From positions 496,001-560,000 of the forward strand of contig CAWHBY010000004.1 in NCBI GenBank assembly GCA_963827855.1: a stretch of 64,000 bases of DNA, read 5' to 3'. This DNA is from DTPU01 sp963827855. Lineage in GTDB: Bacteria > Planctomycetota > Phycisphaerae > Sedimentisphaerales > Anaerobacaceae. A program made the position numbers and the translations under genes. The notes below the pieces were generated by a model. It ran no database searches and was not told the origin of the DNA. It saw only the letters and a list, made by a program, of their open reading frames with translations. Positions 18,620-26,902 of this stretch are shown one piece after another; the stretch's first letter is position 1; each line of letters starts with the position of its first letter.

Positions 18620-19201
18620 TTACCGTCGATCGTTGGTGTCCTGGGCTGGTTCAGGAAACGTCACCCTGATCTCGGCCTCACCGTGGTCGCCCTCGCCTCC
18701 TGACAGGCAGTAGATGACACCCCCGGCCAGGGCCGTTCCGAGGCCCACGAGTGCGAGATTGTTGATCCCTTCATCATTGTCGCCTGAGGTGGTCTCCGGC
18801 TCGTCCGTGGAGTTGCTGTCATCGCTTAGATGGATGATGCCCCAGGGGAGGATCATGATCACACCGGCCGCCGCGATCACTCGCCCAACATTCTGGAAGA
18901 AGGCGGCCACGGGCTGTACCCGTCTGACATCGATGGACCCTGCCTTGGAGCGTCCATCGGGCAGGGTGAAGGTCAGTTCCAGATGCCTGGCACGCAGGTC
19001 CTCCCGTCGTGGTACGACGTGGACTTCGCATGGAGTCACTCCCTTGGCGCGTCCGTGCACTGAAACCGTGGCCCCGGATGGCTCTGACTGACACCGGATG
19101 CTGTAGGTCTGTGTGCATCCGACCTGCCCAGCGATGAGGGCCGTGCATAGGAGGTCCCTGAGGGTTTGACGCACTCGCCTTCTCTGACTTGCACTGATCA
19201 T
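18620..19201 (-). CDS. Putative membrane-anchored or lipoprotein with PEGA-like domain
   Basis: 193 residues. The N-terminus has a basic stretch, a hydrophobic segment and a possible lipobox Cys (LIAGQVGC), suggesting export and lipidation. Residues about 36-62 (SEPSGATVSVHGRAKGVTPCEV) resemble a PEGA domain, a surface beta-module. Two hydrophobic segments follow (VIAAAGVIMILPWGIIHL and LALVGLGTALAGGVIYCL), separated by an acidic Ser/Asp/Glu-rich loop. No enzymatic motif is seen. It is monocistronic on the minus strand. Confidence 0.55.
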   Translation of the reverse strand: MISASQRRRVRQTLRDLLCTALIAGQVGCTQTYSIRCQSEPSGATVSVHGRAKGVTPCEVHVVPRREDLRARHLELTFTLPDGRSKAGSIDVRRVQPVAAFFQNVGRVIAAAGVIMILPWGIIHLSDDSNSTDEPETTSGDNDEGINNLALVGLGTALAGGVIYCLSGGEGDHGEAEIRVTFPEPAQDTNDRR

Positions 19202-19596
19202 GACAGTCTCCCAGGCTCGTGATCCGCTTGGCTGAAGAGGGTCTCATTCCGGGCCTATTAGGATATCGGCAGATGGAGACCAAGATCTTGATGGCCGTGA
19301 CAGTGGACTGTCCACGGACACCCTTTAGGTGGTCTTCGGCTTTGGCTGACGCCCGAATCCTGTACCAGGCCACTGATCCAGGTGAAGGTCACCAAGCCCA
19401 CCTGTGGCTGGCTCCCGGCTAGATGCCTGCGCCTGTTCGCTTTGCTGCTCGTCTCCAGTTGTCTTCCCGTCAGCCATCCAAGTTCGTTGGGGGATTTGGC
19501 GTACGAACGGCGCACTGTATGGGGGAGGCAACAGGGTTGAGCGAATGGGCGTTGGATGGTTCGTAGAGGTCATTCGGTGAGAAAGGAAGGGACGCT
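19202..19596. other. Intergenic region, nothing recognised
   Basis: About 395 bp between the divergent PEGA-like gene and the SUMF1 gene. Only short overlapping ORFs with no family resemblance occur. No repeat or RNA motif was recognised; both promoters are presumably here. Confidence 0.35.
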
Positions 19597-20619
19597 ATGG
19601 TACCAGCGAAACAGTGCAGATTCCGTCGGTTCGGCCAAATTGCGGTGTGGACCGCCTGTGCGGTCTGGTGTGGACAGGCTGTTGGTGCCGATTCGGGGAA
19701 ATCCCTTAGGCCACAAGATGGAGCCTTGGTCTTGGTGCAGGGTGGATCGTTCCATATGGGCGATGTCTTCGGAAACGGTCCCGCTGGTCAGCCAGAGACC
19801 CCCATCCATGAAGTAGGCGTGGACTCGTTCTACATCGCCCGACATGAATGCACCGTCAGCGAATTCCGCCGATTTGTCGATGCCACCGACTATCGAACGT
19901 CTGCAGAGAGACATGAAGGGGCCTACAGCCAGACCCCCTACGAGACCCATTGGAGGCTGCTGGGCTACGAGCAGGCCGACGACGAGCCGGTCCTCCAGAT
20001 GTCATGGAATGATGCGGTCCACTACTGCAATTGGCTAAGTCGCGAAGAGGGTCTTCCCCCTGCCTACGACGAGAAGTCCGGGGCCTTGCTTGACGCTGTG
20101 GGATGCCTGACTACCGACATCCGTGGGGTGAAAGGCTACCGCTTGCCCACTGAAGCTGAATGGGAGTTCGCCGCGCGTGAGCGGGGCAAGAGGGTACGGT
20201 TTGGCAACGGCGAAGACATCGCCCGGCCCACAGAGATCAACTTCGACGCAAGTCTGGACAGGTACGCCTATGCTGAGAAGGGCGCGTACCGGAAGCGATC
20301 GACGTCCGTCGGCAGCTTCAAGCCCAACGCGCTGGGGCTCTACGACATGAGCGGCAATGCCTGGGAGTGGTGTACAGACGTTCTTGCCAACTATCCGTCT
20401 GAGAAGCGTACCAATCCCTACGTCCCCGGCGACGACCCCCGGATCCTCAGGGGCGGGTCCATGGGGGGCGATGCCAAGGGCGTCCGGGTCTTCAGCCGAT
20501 ACTGTTTCGGTCGTGCCGACCATTGCGGCGGCACGGGTTTCCGGATCGCCCGCAACGACTACCTGGGGGACGCACGTCGGCCAAGGTCTTCGGGTGCCGC
20601 TACCGGTCCCGTTCGATAG
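19597..20619 (+). CDS. Secreted SUMF1/FGE-sulfatase-domain protein
   Basis: 340 residues. A signal peptide occupies roughly residues 1-31 (IAVWTACAVWCGQAVGA). The formylglycine-generating-enzyme fold is evident from MGDVFGNG, EVGVDSFYIARHECTVSEFRRFVDAT, VLQMSWNDAVHYCNWLS, GYRLPTEAEWEFAAR, GLYDMSGNAWEWC and RILRGGSMGG. The end reads YCFGRADHCGGTGFRIARN. The Cys pair and spacing typical of true sulfatase-activating enzymes are not clearly conserved, so a binding or other catalytic role is possible. No sulfatase gene is adjacent. AAGGAAGGGA precedes the start. Confidence 0.85.
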   Translation: MVPAKQCRFRRFGQIAVWTACAVWCGQAVGADSGKSLRPQDGALVLVQGGSFHMGDVFGNGPAGQPETPIHEVGVDSFYIARHECTVSEFRRFVDATDYRTSAERHEGAYSQTPYETHWRLLGYEQADDEPVLQMSWNDAVHYCNWLSREEGLPPAYDEKSGALLDAVGCLTTDIRGVKGYRLPTEAEWEFAARERGKRVRFGNGEDIARPTEINFDASLDRYAYAEKGAYRKRSTSVGSFKPNALGLYDMSGNAWEWCTDVLANYPSEKRTNPYVPGDDPRILRGGSMGGDAKGVRVFSRYCFGRADHCGGTGFRIARNDYLGDARRPRSSGAATGPVR

Positions 20620-20881
20620 GAGGGTCCACCTAACCGCGAGCGTTCTCGATCGATCACAGACGGACGTGGCCTGTCGAGACGTCCCTCGGCAGCCTTGGGG
20701 GAGGTTGAATTGACTTGACATCGAGAGGGAATCAGCAGAACATGTATACATCACAAGGCTACGCTCATCCGTGATGTGCTTGGCCCAGAGTGTCAGTCAT
20801 CCAATTCGTGAGGAGGCAGCATGTTGGACTGGGGCCCTGTTGCCGGCTATCCTCGACCGGGCCTTCAAGGAAGGGGGACCT

Positions 20882-21358
20882 ATGACCAGGAAGCAGACCG
20901 ACGAGAAGGCGGGCCGCCAGGATGGTGCAAGCCCATCCGACGCCCCACGCTGTGGATTGTGTGGCAAGCAGGGCAATCTGACCCGCACAGAATGTTGCGG
21001 CCAGTGGATCTGCGATGACGAACACACGTATCAGCTACGCGACTCGCACAAGAGCTGCCAGCGGAATCACCACCGGATGACGCTCTGCGGTTTTCACCAC
21101 GGCGAAGGCCACGAGGGCGACTGGAAGACCTGTGCCACGTGCAGGGATGCGTTTGAGACCGAGATGTATGTCTGGTATGGCACGAACGAGTATAACTTCG
21201 AGAAGCTCGCAGACCCGCCGCTCTATGAACCGACCCACTGCGACAACTGCGGTGCGGTGGTCAGTCTGGCCCTGGAGACCTACACCAAAGCACCCGAGGG
21301 CATCCTGTGTGAGAAGTGCGCGCGCAAGGGATTCCGCAGGCCCCTGCTACGCAGATGA
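20882..21358 (+). CDS. Cys/His-rich small protein, probable zinc-binding
   Basis: 158 residues with many paired cysteines: CGLCGK, ECCGQWICDDEH, CGFHHGEGH, CATCRDAF, CDNCGAVV and CEKCARKG. These could form several zinc ribbons or knuckles. I recall similar conserved hypothetical proteins in diverse bacteria but no function. ATG 20882 has an AAGGAAGGGGG ribosome site; the frame extends upstream to 20771 without a better start. An ATG at 20821 with a strong GAGGAGG site is in another frame and gives only a shadow ORF. Confidence 0.7.
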   Translation: MTRKQTDEKAGRQDGASPSDAPRCGLCGKQGNLTRTECCGQWICDDEHTYQLRDSHKSCQRNHHRMTLCGFHHGEGHEGDWKTCATCRDAFETEMYVWYGTNEYNFEKLADPPLYEPTHCDNCGAVVSLALETYTKAPEGILCEKCARKGFRRPLLRR

Positions 21359-21501
21359 CATAGTCCCTGGCGGTGGTTGAGGGAGATCGAGGGGTCACAT
21401 CCCCATCTGTCCACCAATTGCTGATGGAGGCAGCATGGGCTAAAGCCCATCCTACGAGTCCTGTTCCCGTCTTCTCCCCTTCTTACCTTCCCGCCGTTCA
21501 T

Positions 21502-22689
21502 CTACTCCACCGCCTGCAGGGCGGACTTCACGTCGTATTCCTCCTCCGCTGGGCTGCGGACGAAGGCGACCAGGATGATCAGGGAGAGTCCGCCCAACAG
21601 GCTGCAGGCCTGGTAGATGGCGGGCATGCCGTGGTGTTGGCTGACCCTGCCCGCCAGGATGCTGCCGACCACGCTGGCAGAATTCAGGATGAACATGGTA
21701 TAGAATGCCTGTGCAGTGACGCGGATGCTGCTGTGGCCCTCCATGTCCATGAAGGTCACGGACCCCACGTACAGAAAGGTCAGGCTGAAGGCATGCATCG
21801 TCTGCAAGGGGAGGATCTGCCACCAGACGTGGACGTAGGCGAATGGCAGCCACTTGATGGCCACTGCTGCGGCGCCGATCAGGAGGATCTTCTTCACGCC
21901 CAGGCGGGGGTAGATCCTAACGAACAGGAGCATGGTCACGATCTCACAGGCGGTGCCCATGCCCCAGATCCAGCCGACCTGCATGTTGTCCGCGCCCAGG
22001 GCCTTGCCATAGACGCTCAGGAAGGCCTGTCCCATGGCATTGGCGGTCTCAGCCAGGAAGATGGCCACCAGGAAGATGAGCACGTTCTTCTTCCGCAGCA
22101 GGCTGCACAGGGCCTGCCAGCCATCCCTCGGAGGGGTCCCCGCCACAGGCGGGATTCGCCACATGAACGCCACTGCCAGGAGGCTGAACACGGAGAAGAC
22201 GCAAAACTGCCATGCGATGTTTGTACGGTCGTACAGGAGGCCGATGAAGGCTACTGCGATCAGAAAGCCGAGGGACACAAAGACCCTGTAGCCCGCGAAC
22301 CGGGTGCGGCCTTCCGGGCCCAGGTAGTCGAAGACCATGCTGTCGGACAGCGTGTTGATCGGGGCGTTGAAGAAGGACCAGACTGCGAAGAGGATCAGGC
22401 TGAGGCCAAGGGCCTTGGTGGCCATCAGGACGGGGGCAATGACTATCGCAGTGATCAGCAGGCAGGCCGCCAGGGTCGACCGCCGTCCACTGCCATCAGC
22501 CAGGACGCTCCAGAACGGCTGGCCGACAAGGGCCATGAGCGGCCTGATCATGATGATCAGGCCCAGGTGAGCGTCTGAGACATGCAGGGTCTCCTTGAAG
22601 TAAGGGGCCATGTAAGGATAGGTACAGCCGCCTGCGATCGCATAGAACAGGTAATTCAACCGGATCGCATTGCTGACTGATGCCCGCAT
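21502..22689 (-). CDS. MFS transporter, 12-TM nucleoside/sugar-porter-like
   Basis: 395 residues and about 12 hydrophobic segments, beginning SNAIRLNYLFYAIAGGCTYPYMAPYF. It includes the loop ADGSGRRSTLAACLL between helices 2 and 3, resembling the MFS_1_like group (nucleoside:H+ symporter and 3-phenylpropionate porter relatives). It is an inner-membrane secondary carrier; the substrate is not predictable. ATG 22689 was chosen over 22767 because the upstream codons overlap a repeat and GGAGGGG lies about 12 nt before 22689. The downstream gap (21359-21501) holds a GGGCTAAAGCCC palindrome. Confidence 0.85.
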   Translation of the reverse strand: MRASVSNAIRLNYLFYAIAGGCTYPYMAPYFKETLHVSDAHLGLIIMIRPLMALVGQPFWSVLADGSGRRSTLAACLLITAIVIAPVLMATKALGLSLILFAVWSFFNAPINTLSDSMVFDYLGPEGRTRFAGYRVFVSLGFLIAVAFIGLLYDRTNIAWQFCVFSVFSLLAVAFMWRIPPVAGTPPRDGWQALCSLLRKKNVLIFLVAIFLAETANAMGQAFLSVYGKALGADNMQVGWIWGMGTACEIVTMLLFVRIYPRLGVKKILLIGAAAVAIKWLPFAYVHVWWQILPLQTMHAFSLTFLYVGSVTFMDMEGHSSIRVTAQAFYTMFILNSASVVGSILAGRVSQHHGMPAIYQACSLLGGLSLIILVAFVRSPAEEEYDVKSALQAVE

Positions 22690-22751
22690 GTTCTTCGAAA
22701 TGCCCCTCCACGAAACGGATGCGATGCGCCCAGCCCACGATGGCCGGATGC

Positions 22752-22792
22752 GGTGGGCACAGCCCACCCTACCTAAAACCTAAAACCTAAAT
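22752..22792. repeat. Short palindrome plus tandem heptamer
   Basis: A perfect palindrome GGTGGGC-ACA-GCCCACC (22752-22768) is followed by three near-copies of a 7-bp CCTAAAA unit. GTGGGC-type palindromes of this form recur in planctomycete genomes (recalled, not checked). It lies between the Cys-cluster gene and the MFS gene. Confidence 0.55.
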
Positions 22793-22798
22793 CCTGCC

Positions 22799-23314
22799 TC
22801 ATTCTTTTCCAGTGAACATCCCCCTCATCGCCACGCGCCGAAGCTCGCCTCCATCGAGCTGTGACTGCAGCTCTGCGAGGGCCTCTTCGAATGGACCGAT
22901 GGTCCAGCAGTGCTCGGTCTCCATGATCTCGACCGGCGGCCCTATCTCGTTGAGGGGGCAGATGTCCCGCATCTCCACAGGCGTGCCATCGGGCCGCTCG
23001 TCGATCCACCGTAGCGGCAGACCCTGCGTGCGGCAGACGTAGGGGCGGTGCTCGTAGATGCGGCAGTCTCCCTTGGCGTTCAGGAACGCGCATCCGCCAG
23101 GCGCACCTGCCGGCTCATCGGCCAGGAGGTCTGAGTGGTGGTCGCGGATGTGGGCGGCCTCCACCTCAAAAATCGTCAGGTCGTCCTGGCAACAACCGCT
23201 GCAGCCCTGTCTGCACTGCAGCCGATCCCCATGGACAGTGGTGAGTGCCTCCACCTGCCGATCGATGAGACCGTATAGCTTACCGAGAGTCGAAAGTGCC
23301 TGCTCTGTCTTCAT
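22799..23314 (-). CDS. YkgJ-family cysteine-cluster protein
   Basis: 171 residues. The metal-binding cluster signature is CRQGCSGCCQDD near residues 34-45, then GCAFLNAKGDCRIYEHRPYVCR and later DICPLNE. Members of this zinc/iron-chelating family have poorly defined roles, and some are associated with Fe-S or metal handling. The last codons run into the repeat-flanked gap before the MFS gene. Divergent from kdsA, with 113 bp between starts. Confidence 0.8.
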   Translation of the reverse strand: MKTEQALSTLGKLYGLIDRQVEALTTVHGDRLQCRQGCSGCCQDDLTIFEVEAAHIRDHHSDLLADEPAGAPGGCAFLNAKGDCRIYEHRPYVCRTQGLPLRWIDERPDGTPVEMRDICPLNEIGPPVEIMETEHCWTIGPFEEALAELQSQLDGGELRRVAMRGMFTGKE

Positions 23315-23392
23315 AGTAACGTCCTTCCACGGACCGTTGGCTCCATCAGACCAAGGAACACCCCCTTTTTCAACGACAATCTAGTGGGCCAT

Positions 23393-23420
23393 TGCCGAAA
23401 TGCCCTGCTGACGATACACT
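23393..23420 (+). promoter_or_regulatory. Possible kdsA promoter
   Basis: TTGCCG (23393-23398), a 16-nt spacer and TACACT (23415-23420). The -10 element ends 7 nt before ATG 23428, so transcription from it would give an almost leaderless mRNA. No Shine-Dalgarno sequence is visible. Weak evidence. Confidence 0.3.
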
Positions 23421-23427
23421 CACGGCC

Positions 23428-24276
23428 ATGAGTGCAAGCAACAAGAATGCTGGTTTTGCCATCGGTAGCGTGAAGATCGGCCTGGACCAGGGACTCTTCC
23501 TGATGGCGGGTCCTTGTGTGATCGAGACCCAGAGGCTCTGCATCCAGATCGCCAGGCACCTCGCGGATCTGGCCGGCCGTCTGGGGATCGGGATCATCTT
23601 CAAGGCCAGCTTCGACAAGGCCAATCGCAGCAGCGTCAAGAGTTTTCGTGGCCCTGGCATGAGGCGGGGTCTGGAGATCCTGGCTGCGGTCCGCAAGGAG
23701 ACGGGCCTGCCCATCATGACGGACGTGCACGAGCCCAGACAGGCTGCGGCAGTGGCGAAGGTCGTCGACTGTCTCCAGGTCCCTGCCTTCCTGTGCAGGC
23801 AGACGGACCTGCTGGTGGCCTGCGCACGTACGGGCCGGCCGATCAACGTAAAGAAGGGCCAGTTCCTCTCACCCGAGGAGATGACCAACGTGGTCGACAA
23901 GATCCGCTCGTGTGGGAACAGCAAGATCCTCCTCACCGAGCGGGGCACGTTCTTTGGCTACAACCGGCTGGTCAACGACATGACGTCCATACCGACCATG
24001 AAGGCCCTGGGCTGTCCGGTGGTGTTCGATGCCACACACAGCACCCAGTTGCCGGGCGGGCTGGGCCACGCCAGCGCAGGCAGGCCCCAGATGGCCCCTG
24101 TCTTGGCCAGGGCTGCAGTGGCTGCGGGCGCAGACGGCCTCTTCATGGAGGTCCATCCAGAGCCCAGCAAGGCCAAGTCTGACGCAGCCAGTGTCCTGCC
24201 CCTCGCGTGGCTGGAGTCTTCGATCCGGGCCTGTCAGGCGGTGTCGGCAGCAGTGCGGAAAGAGGTCCATGGTTAG
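23428..24276 (+). CDS. kdsA: 3-deoxy-8-phosphooctulonate synthase (Kdo8P synthase)
   Basis: 282 residues. Condenses phosphoenolpyruvate with arabinose 5-phosphate in Kdo (lipid A core) synthesis in the cytoplasm. Motifs: MAGPCVIET near residue 26, FKASFDKANRSS, SFRGPGM, MTDVHEP, QVPAFLCRQTDLL, NVKKGQFLSPEEM, FDATHSTQ, and FMEVHPEPSKAKSDA. The GPC Cys places it in the metal-dependent class; the metal-independent E. coli-type enzyme has Asn there. Its presence implies a Gram-negative outer membrane with Kdo. A long inverted repeat begins 3 nt after the stop. Confidence 0.96.
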   Translation: MSASNKNAGFAIGSVKIGLDQGLFLMAGPCVIETQRLCIQIARHLADLAGRLGIGIIFKASFDKANRSSVKSFRGPGMRRGLEILAAVRKETGLPIMTDVHEPRQAAAVAKVVDCLQVPAFLCRQTDLLVACARTGRPINVKKGQFLSPEEMTNVVDKIRSCGNSKILLTERGTFFGYNRLVNDMTSIPTMKALGCPVVFDATHSTQLPGGLGHASAGRPQMAPVLARAAVAAGADGLFMEVHPEPSKAKSDAASVLPLAWLESSIRACQAVSAAVRKEVHG

Positions 24277-24278
24277 AG

Positions 24279-24325
24279 GCCATCCCAAAACCTGGTTCGT
24301 CACGAGATCGAGGTTCTGGGATGGC
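24279..24325. repeat. Hairpin between kdsA and radical SAM gene (family B-related)
   Basis: GCCATCCCAAAACCT (24279-24293) pairs with AGGTTCTGGGATGGC (24311-24325) with one mismatch around a 17-nt loop. The loop and left arm resemble the repeats at 28833 and 34558 (AAAACCT...TTCG...ACGAGATCG). The right arm contains the ATG of the radical SAM gene at 24321. Confidence 0.65.
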
Positions 24326-25244
24326 TTCTAGGCACGTGTTTGGCCCGGTAGCCTCCAGACGTCTCGGACGCAGCCTCGGAGTGGACATCGTCCCCGCCAA
24401 GGTCTGTACCCTGGACTGCGTCTACTGCGAGGTGGGACGCACGACCCTCAGGACCATCGACCGCAGGCCCTATGTGCCGATGGAGGAGGTCCTGTCCGAG
24501 GTTCGGTCCTGTCTGGCCCAGGGCGTCAAGCCTGACTACATCACGGTCACCGGGTCTGGAGAACCCACGCTCAGCTCAGATCTTGGCGCGATCATTGACG
24601 AGATGAAGGCCTTCAGCGAGACCCCCGTGGCCCTGATCACCAATGGCACCCTGTTCTGCAGACAGGACGTGCGGGATGAGGCCTCGGGTGCGGCCCTGGT
24701 CATGCCCACGCTCGATGCAGCAGATGCAGCGACCTTCCAGGCGATCCACCGTCCCCACCCTGCGATCACCGTGGACCGCGTCGTGGAAGGGCTTGCGGCC
24801 TTTCGGCAGCAGTACAAGGGCCAGATCTGGCTGGAGGCCTTCATGGTCGCAGGAGTGAATACCTCCAGCGATCACGTCCAGAAGCTCAAGGCCCTGATCG
24901 CCAGAGTGAGACCTGACAAGGTGCAGCTCAACACTGCGGTCCGTCCGACTGCAGATCCTGACGTCCCGCGCCCCCCCTACGCCCAGCTCCAGGCCATAGC
25001 CAAGGAGATCGGCCCCTCATGCGAGATCATCGCCGACTACTCCAGGCTTGGCGAGCACGGCGAGGCGCCTGTGACGCCCCAGGCAGTCCTTGCGCTCCTT
25101 CGGAGACGGCCCGGTACGCTGGATGATCTGGCTGCAGGCCTGAGGATCTCTCGGGACCAAGCCACCTCACATCTCGATAGCCTGATCCGGCTGGGCGCGG
25201 TCTCTACCGAGCTCAGAGACGACCTGACCTTCTACAAGGCCTGA
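24321..25244 (+). CDS. Radical SAM protein with C-terminal winged helix
   Basis: 307 residues. The [4Fe-4S]/SAM motif is CTLDCVYC, a CxxxCxxC cluster near residue 30, preceded by the family signature FGPVASRRLGRSLGVDIVP. GSGEPTL follows in the SAM-binding region. After the barrel, about residues 245-305 look like a helix-turn-helix (DDLAAGLRISRDQATSHLD). This is a widespread, uncharacterised radical SAM family; the substrate is unknown. ATG 24321 lies inside the stem of the upstream hairpin, which could limit translation. Confidence 0.85.
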   Translation: MASRHVFGPVASRRLGRSLGVDIVPAKVCTLDCVYCEVGRTTLRTIDRRPYVPMEEVLSEVRSCLAQGVKPDYITVTGSGEPTLSSDLGAIIDEMKAFSETPVALITNGTLFCRQDVRDEASGAALVMPTLDAADAATFQAIHRPHPAITVDRVVEGLAAFRQQYKGQIWLEAFMVAGVNTSSDHVQKLKALIARVRPDKVQLNTAVRPTADPDVPRPPYAQLQAIAKEIGPSCEIIADYSRLGEHGEAPVTPQAVLALLRRRPGTLDDLAAGLRISRDQATSHLDSLIRLGAVSTELRDDLTFYKA

Positions 25245-25422
25245 GAAGACGCCCCAGAACCCAGTTTACAGGCAGTGCCTCCCCACGTCAGATAACTTTT
25301 CGGACGGTCCGCCAACATTTTATAGTCCTCGTCTAAAGGAGAGGGGGGTATTGGCCGATAAAAGCATTGTGGTGAATCGTGGATACCGGCTAGGCGTGTA
25401 GGCAATAAAGCCCTTGGCGAAG

Positions 25423-25656
25423 ATGACTAAGATCCAGAGACAACTCGTGCTGAACAAAGGACACGAAAAGTTCATCTTCCGGTATGAAGACGGCCGGGAG
25501 GATGAGCTCCTCGATGCCCTGATCGACCACGCCAAGGGGCGGAGGACCAGCTTCGACTGGTTCGATGCCGCTGTGCTGAGTTTTAAGCTTACCCAGTCTC
25601 TGATCGGCCAAGCCGAGAAGTTGATTCACGAAGACGCCCCCTCGCCTGCCCCCTGA
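25423..25656 (+). CDS. Small conserved-type cytoplasmic protein
   Basis: 77 residues starting MTKIQRQLVLNKGHEKFIFRYEDGREDELLDALIDHA, ending in a Pro/Ala tail. No hydrophobic segment. The clean amphipathic composition and the position just before xerC suggest a real gene, and I have an impression of similar short planctomycete proteins. No function can be assigned. ATG 25423 is used; a TTG at 25414 is possible. Confidence 0.6.
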   Translation: MTKIQRQLVLNKGHEKFIFRYEDGREDELLDALIDHAKGRRTSFDWFDAAVLSFKLTQSLIGQAEKLIHEDAPSPAP

Positions 25657-25759
25657 CGGCTGGCGACGTCGTATTGTTGGCCCGCAGGCAAAGGATAGGC
25701 GGCCTGGAAGCTTGGTGCTAAGGAAGGCCTCAGAATAGGGTTGATTAGGCAGGTTCACT

Positions 25760-26809
25760 ATGGAACAGAATAGTCCTGTGATCGAGCGATTCCTTAACTA
25801 CCTCAGGTTTGAGCGGCGATTCTCCGAACACACCGCTAAGTGCTACGGTGCAGACTTAGCCCAGTTCGGCGATTTCCTCTGCTCGCGGAGCCACGCCGGG
25901 ATGCACGAGTCCCACGACGAGAGTCATGGAGCTTACGGTCAGTTTGGAGGTGGAACCGCTACTGCCCTTGCCACAGAGACTGAGGTCTCCTTGGATCAGT
26001 TGCTCCTGGCGGTGGATATGGACGAGGCCAGGGCATACCTGGTCGTGCTCAATGAGAAGGGATACTCAAAGGCCACGGTAGCCAGGAAGCTGGCGACGCT
26101 GCGAAGCTTCTTCAAGTATCTGGTCAAGACCAGCGCGGTTGCCAGCAATCCGATGACCGCCATAAGGACTCCCAAGCAAGACAAGAAGCTGCCCCGGTTC
26201 ATGGAGTATGACGAGGTCAAGAAGCTCCTGGAGACCCCTGCCACAGACAACTGGCTCGGCTGCAGAGACCGGGCAATGTTCGAGACCCTGTACAGCACCG
26301 GCATGCGGGTCAGTGAGCTGGTTGCATTGAACGTGGATGACGTCGACTTCCTCAGCGAGGTAGTGCACATTCGCGGCAAAGGCAAGAAGGAGCGTGTCGC
26401 GCCGATCAGCTCCTCGGCACTGCAGGTGATCCAGCACTACATCGAATTCCGCAACAAGCGGGCGCAGAGCAACGGGAACTTTGACTCCCGCGTCCTGTTT
26501 GTGAACAAGCATGGCAAGCGACTGAGCACCCGCAGCGTGCGGCGGAAGATGGACAAGTATCTCAAGTCCGCGGGCCTGGATCCTGCAATCAGTCCCCACA
26601 CCCTCCGTCACAGCTTCGCCACGCACATGCTGAACAACGGCGCAGACCTGCGGAGCGTGCAGGAGCTGCTGGGCCATCAGTCTCTGTCTACGACCCAGGT
26701 CTACACGCACCTGACCACCAAGAGGCTCAAGAGCGTGTACGATGAGGCCCACCCCAGGGAGCAGATGGGTAGTCCGACCCATACGGGGCCGCAGGACGTC
26801 AATCCCTAG
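25760..26809 (+). CDS. xerC: Tyrosine recombinase XerC/XerD-type
   Basis: 349 residues, longer than the usual ~300. The catalytic set is complete: Arg in STGMRVSELVALN, Lys in RGKGKKERVAPI, HTLRHSFATHML (HxxR), LLGHQSLSTTQVYTHL (His and the nucleophilic Tyr). The N-terminal SAM-like core-binding domain carries an insertion of about 35 residues rich in His, Ser and Gly (around residues 38-75, SRSHAGMHESHDESH). It probably resolves chromosome dimers at dif; an integrase role is less likely because no mobile-element genes adjoin. A terminator follows at 26841. Confidence 0.9.
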   Translation: MEQNSPVIERFLNYLRFERRFSEHTAKCYGADLAQFGDFLCSRSHAGMHESHDESHGAYGQFGGGTATALATETEVSLDQLLLAVDMDEARAYLVVLNEKGYSKATVARKLATLRSFFKYLVKTSAVASNPMTAIRTPKQDKKLPRFMEYDEVKKLLETPATDNWLGCRDRAMFETLYSTGMRVSELVALNVDDVDFLSEVVHIRGKGKKERVAPISSSALQVIQHYIEFRNKRAQSNGNFDSRVLFVNKHGKRLSTRSVRRKMDKYLKSAGLDPAISPHTLRHSFATHMLNNGADLRSVQELLGHQSLSTTQVYTHLTTKRLKSVYDEAHPREQMGSPTHTGPQDVNP

Positions 26810-26840
26810 GCCCGCGACAGGAGCCAATCGAGATCATTCC

Positions 26841-26877
26841 AGAGCCGCCTTCCCGCTGAGGGCGGCTCTCCTTTTTT
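26841..26877 (+). terminator. Rho-independent terminator of xerC
   Basis: GAGCCGCC (26842-26849) pairs with GGCGGCTC (26861-26868), followed by TCCTTTTTT. The T tract is on the plus strand only, so it serves xerC and not the convergent sugar-dehydratase gene. Confidence 0.85.
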
Positions 26878-26902
26878 GATCACTGGCCGTCGGGGCGGGC
26901 TG

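Noticed and set aside
18467..18703. Small ORF with HTH-like start, possibly a REP-associated transposase remnant
   Set aside because: Resemblance is limited to about 35 residues from memory, no catalytic part is present, and the C-terminal half is the antisense of the PEGA-like gene.
19597..20619. Sulfatase-activating formylglycine-generating enzyme
   Set aside because: The SUMF1 fold is clear, but the active-site Cys arrangement is not evident and there is no sulfatase nearby, so only the domain family is called.
25245..25422. Possible riboswitch in the leader before the 77-residue gene
   Set aside because: The leader has GGCTAGGCGTG-like segments but does not match any riboswitch consensus I know.
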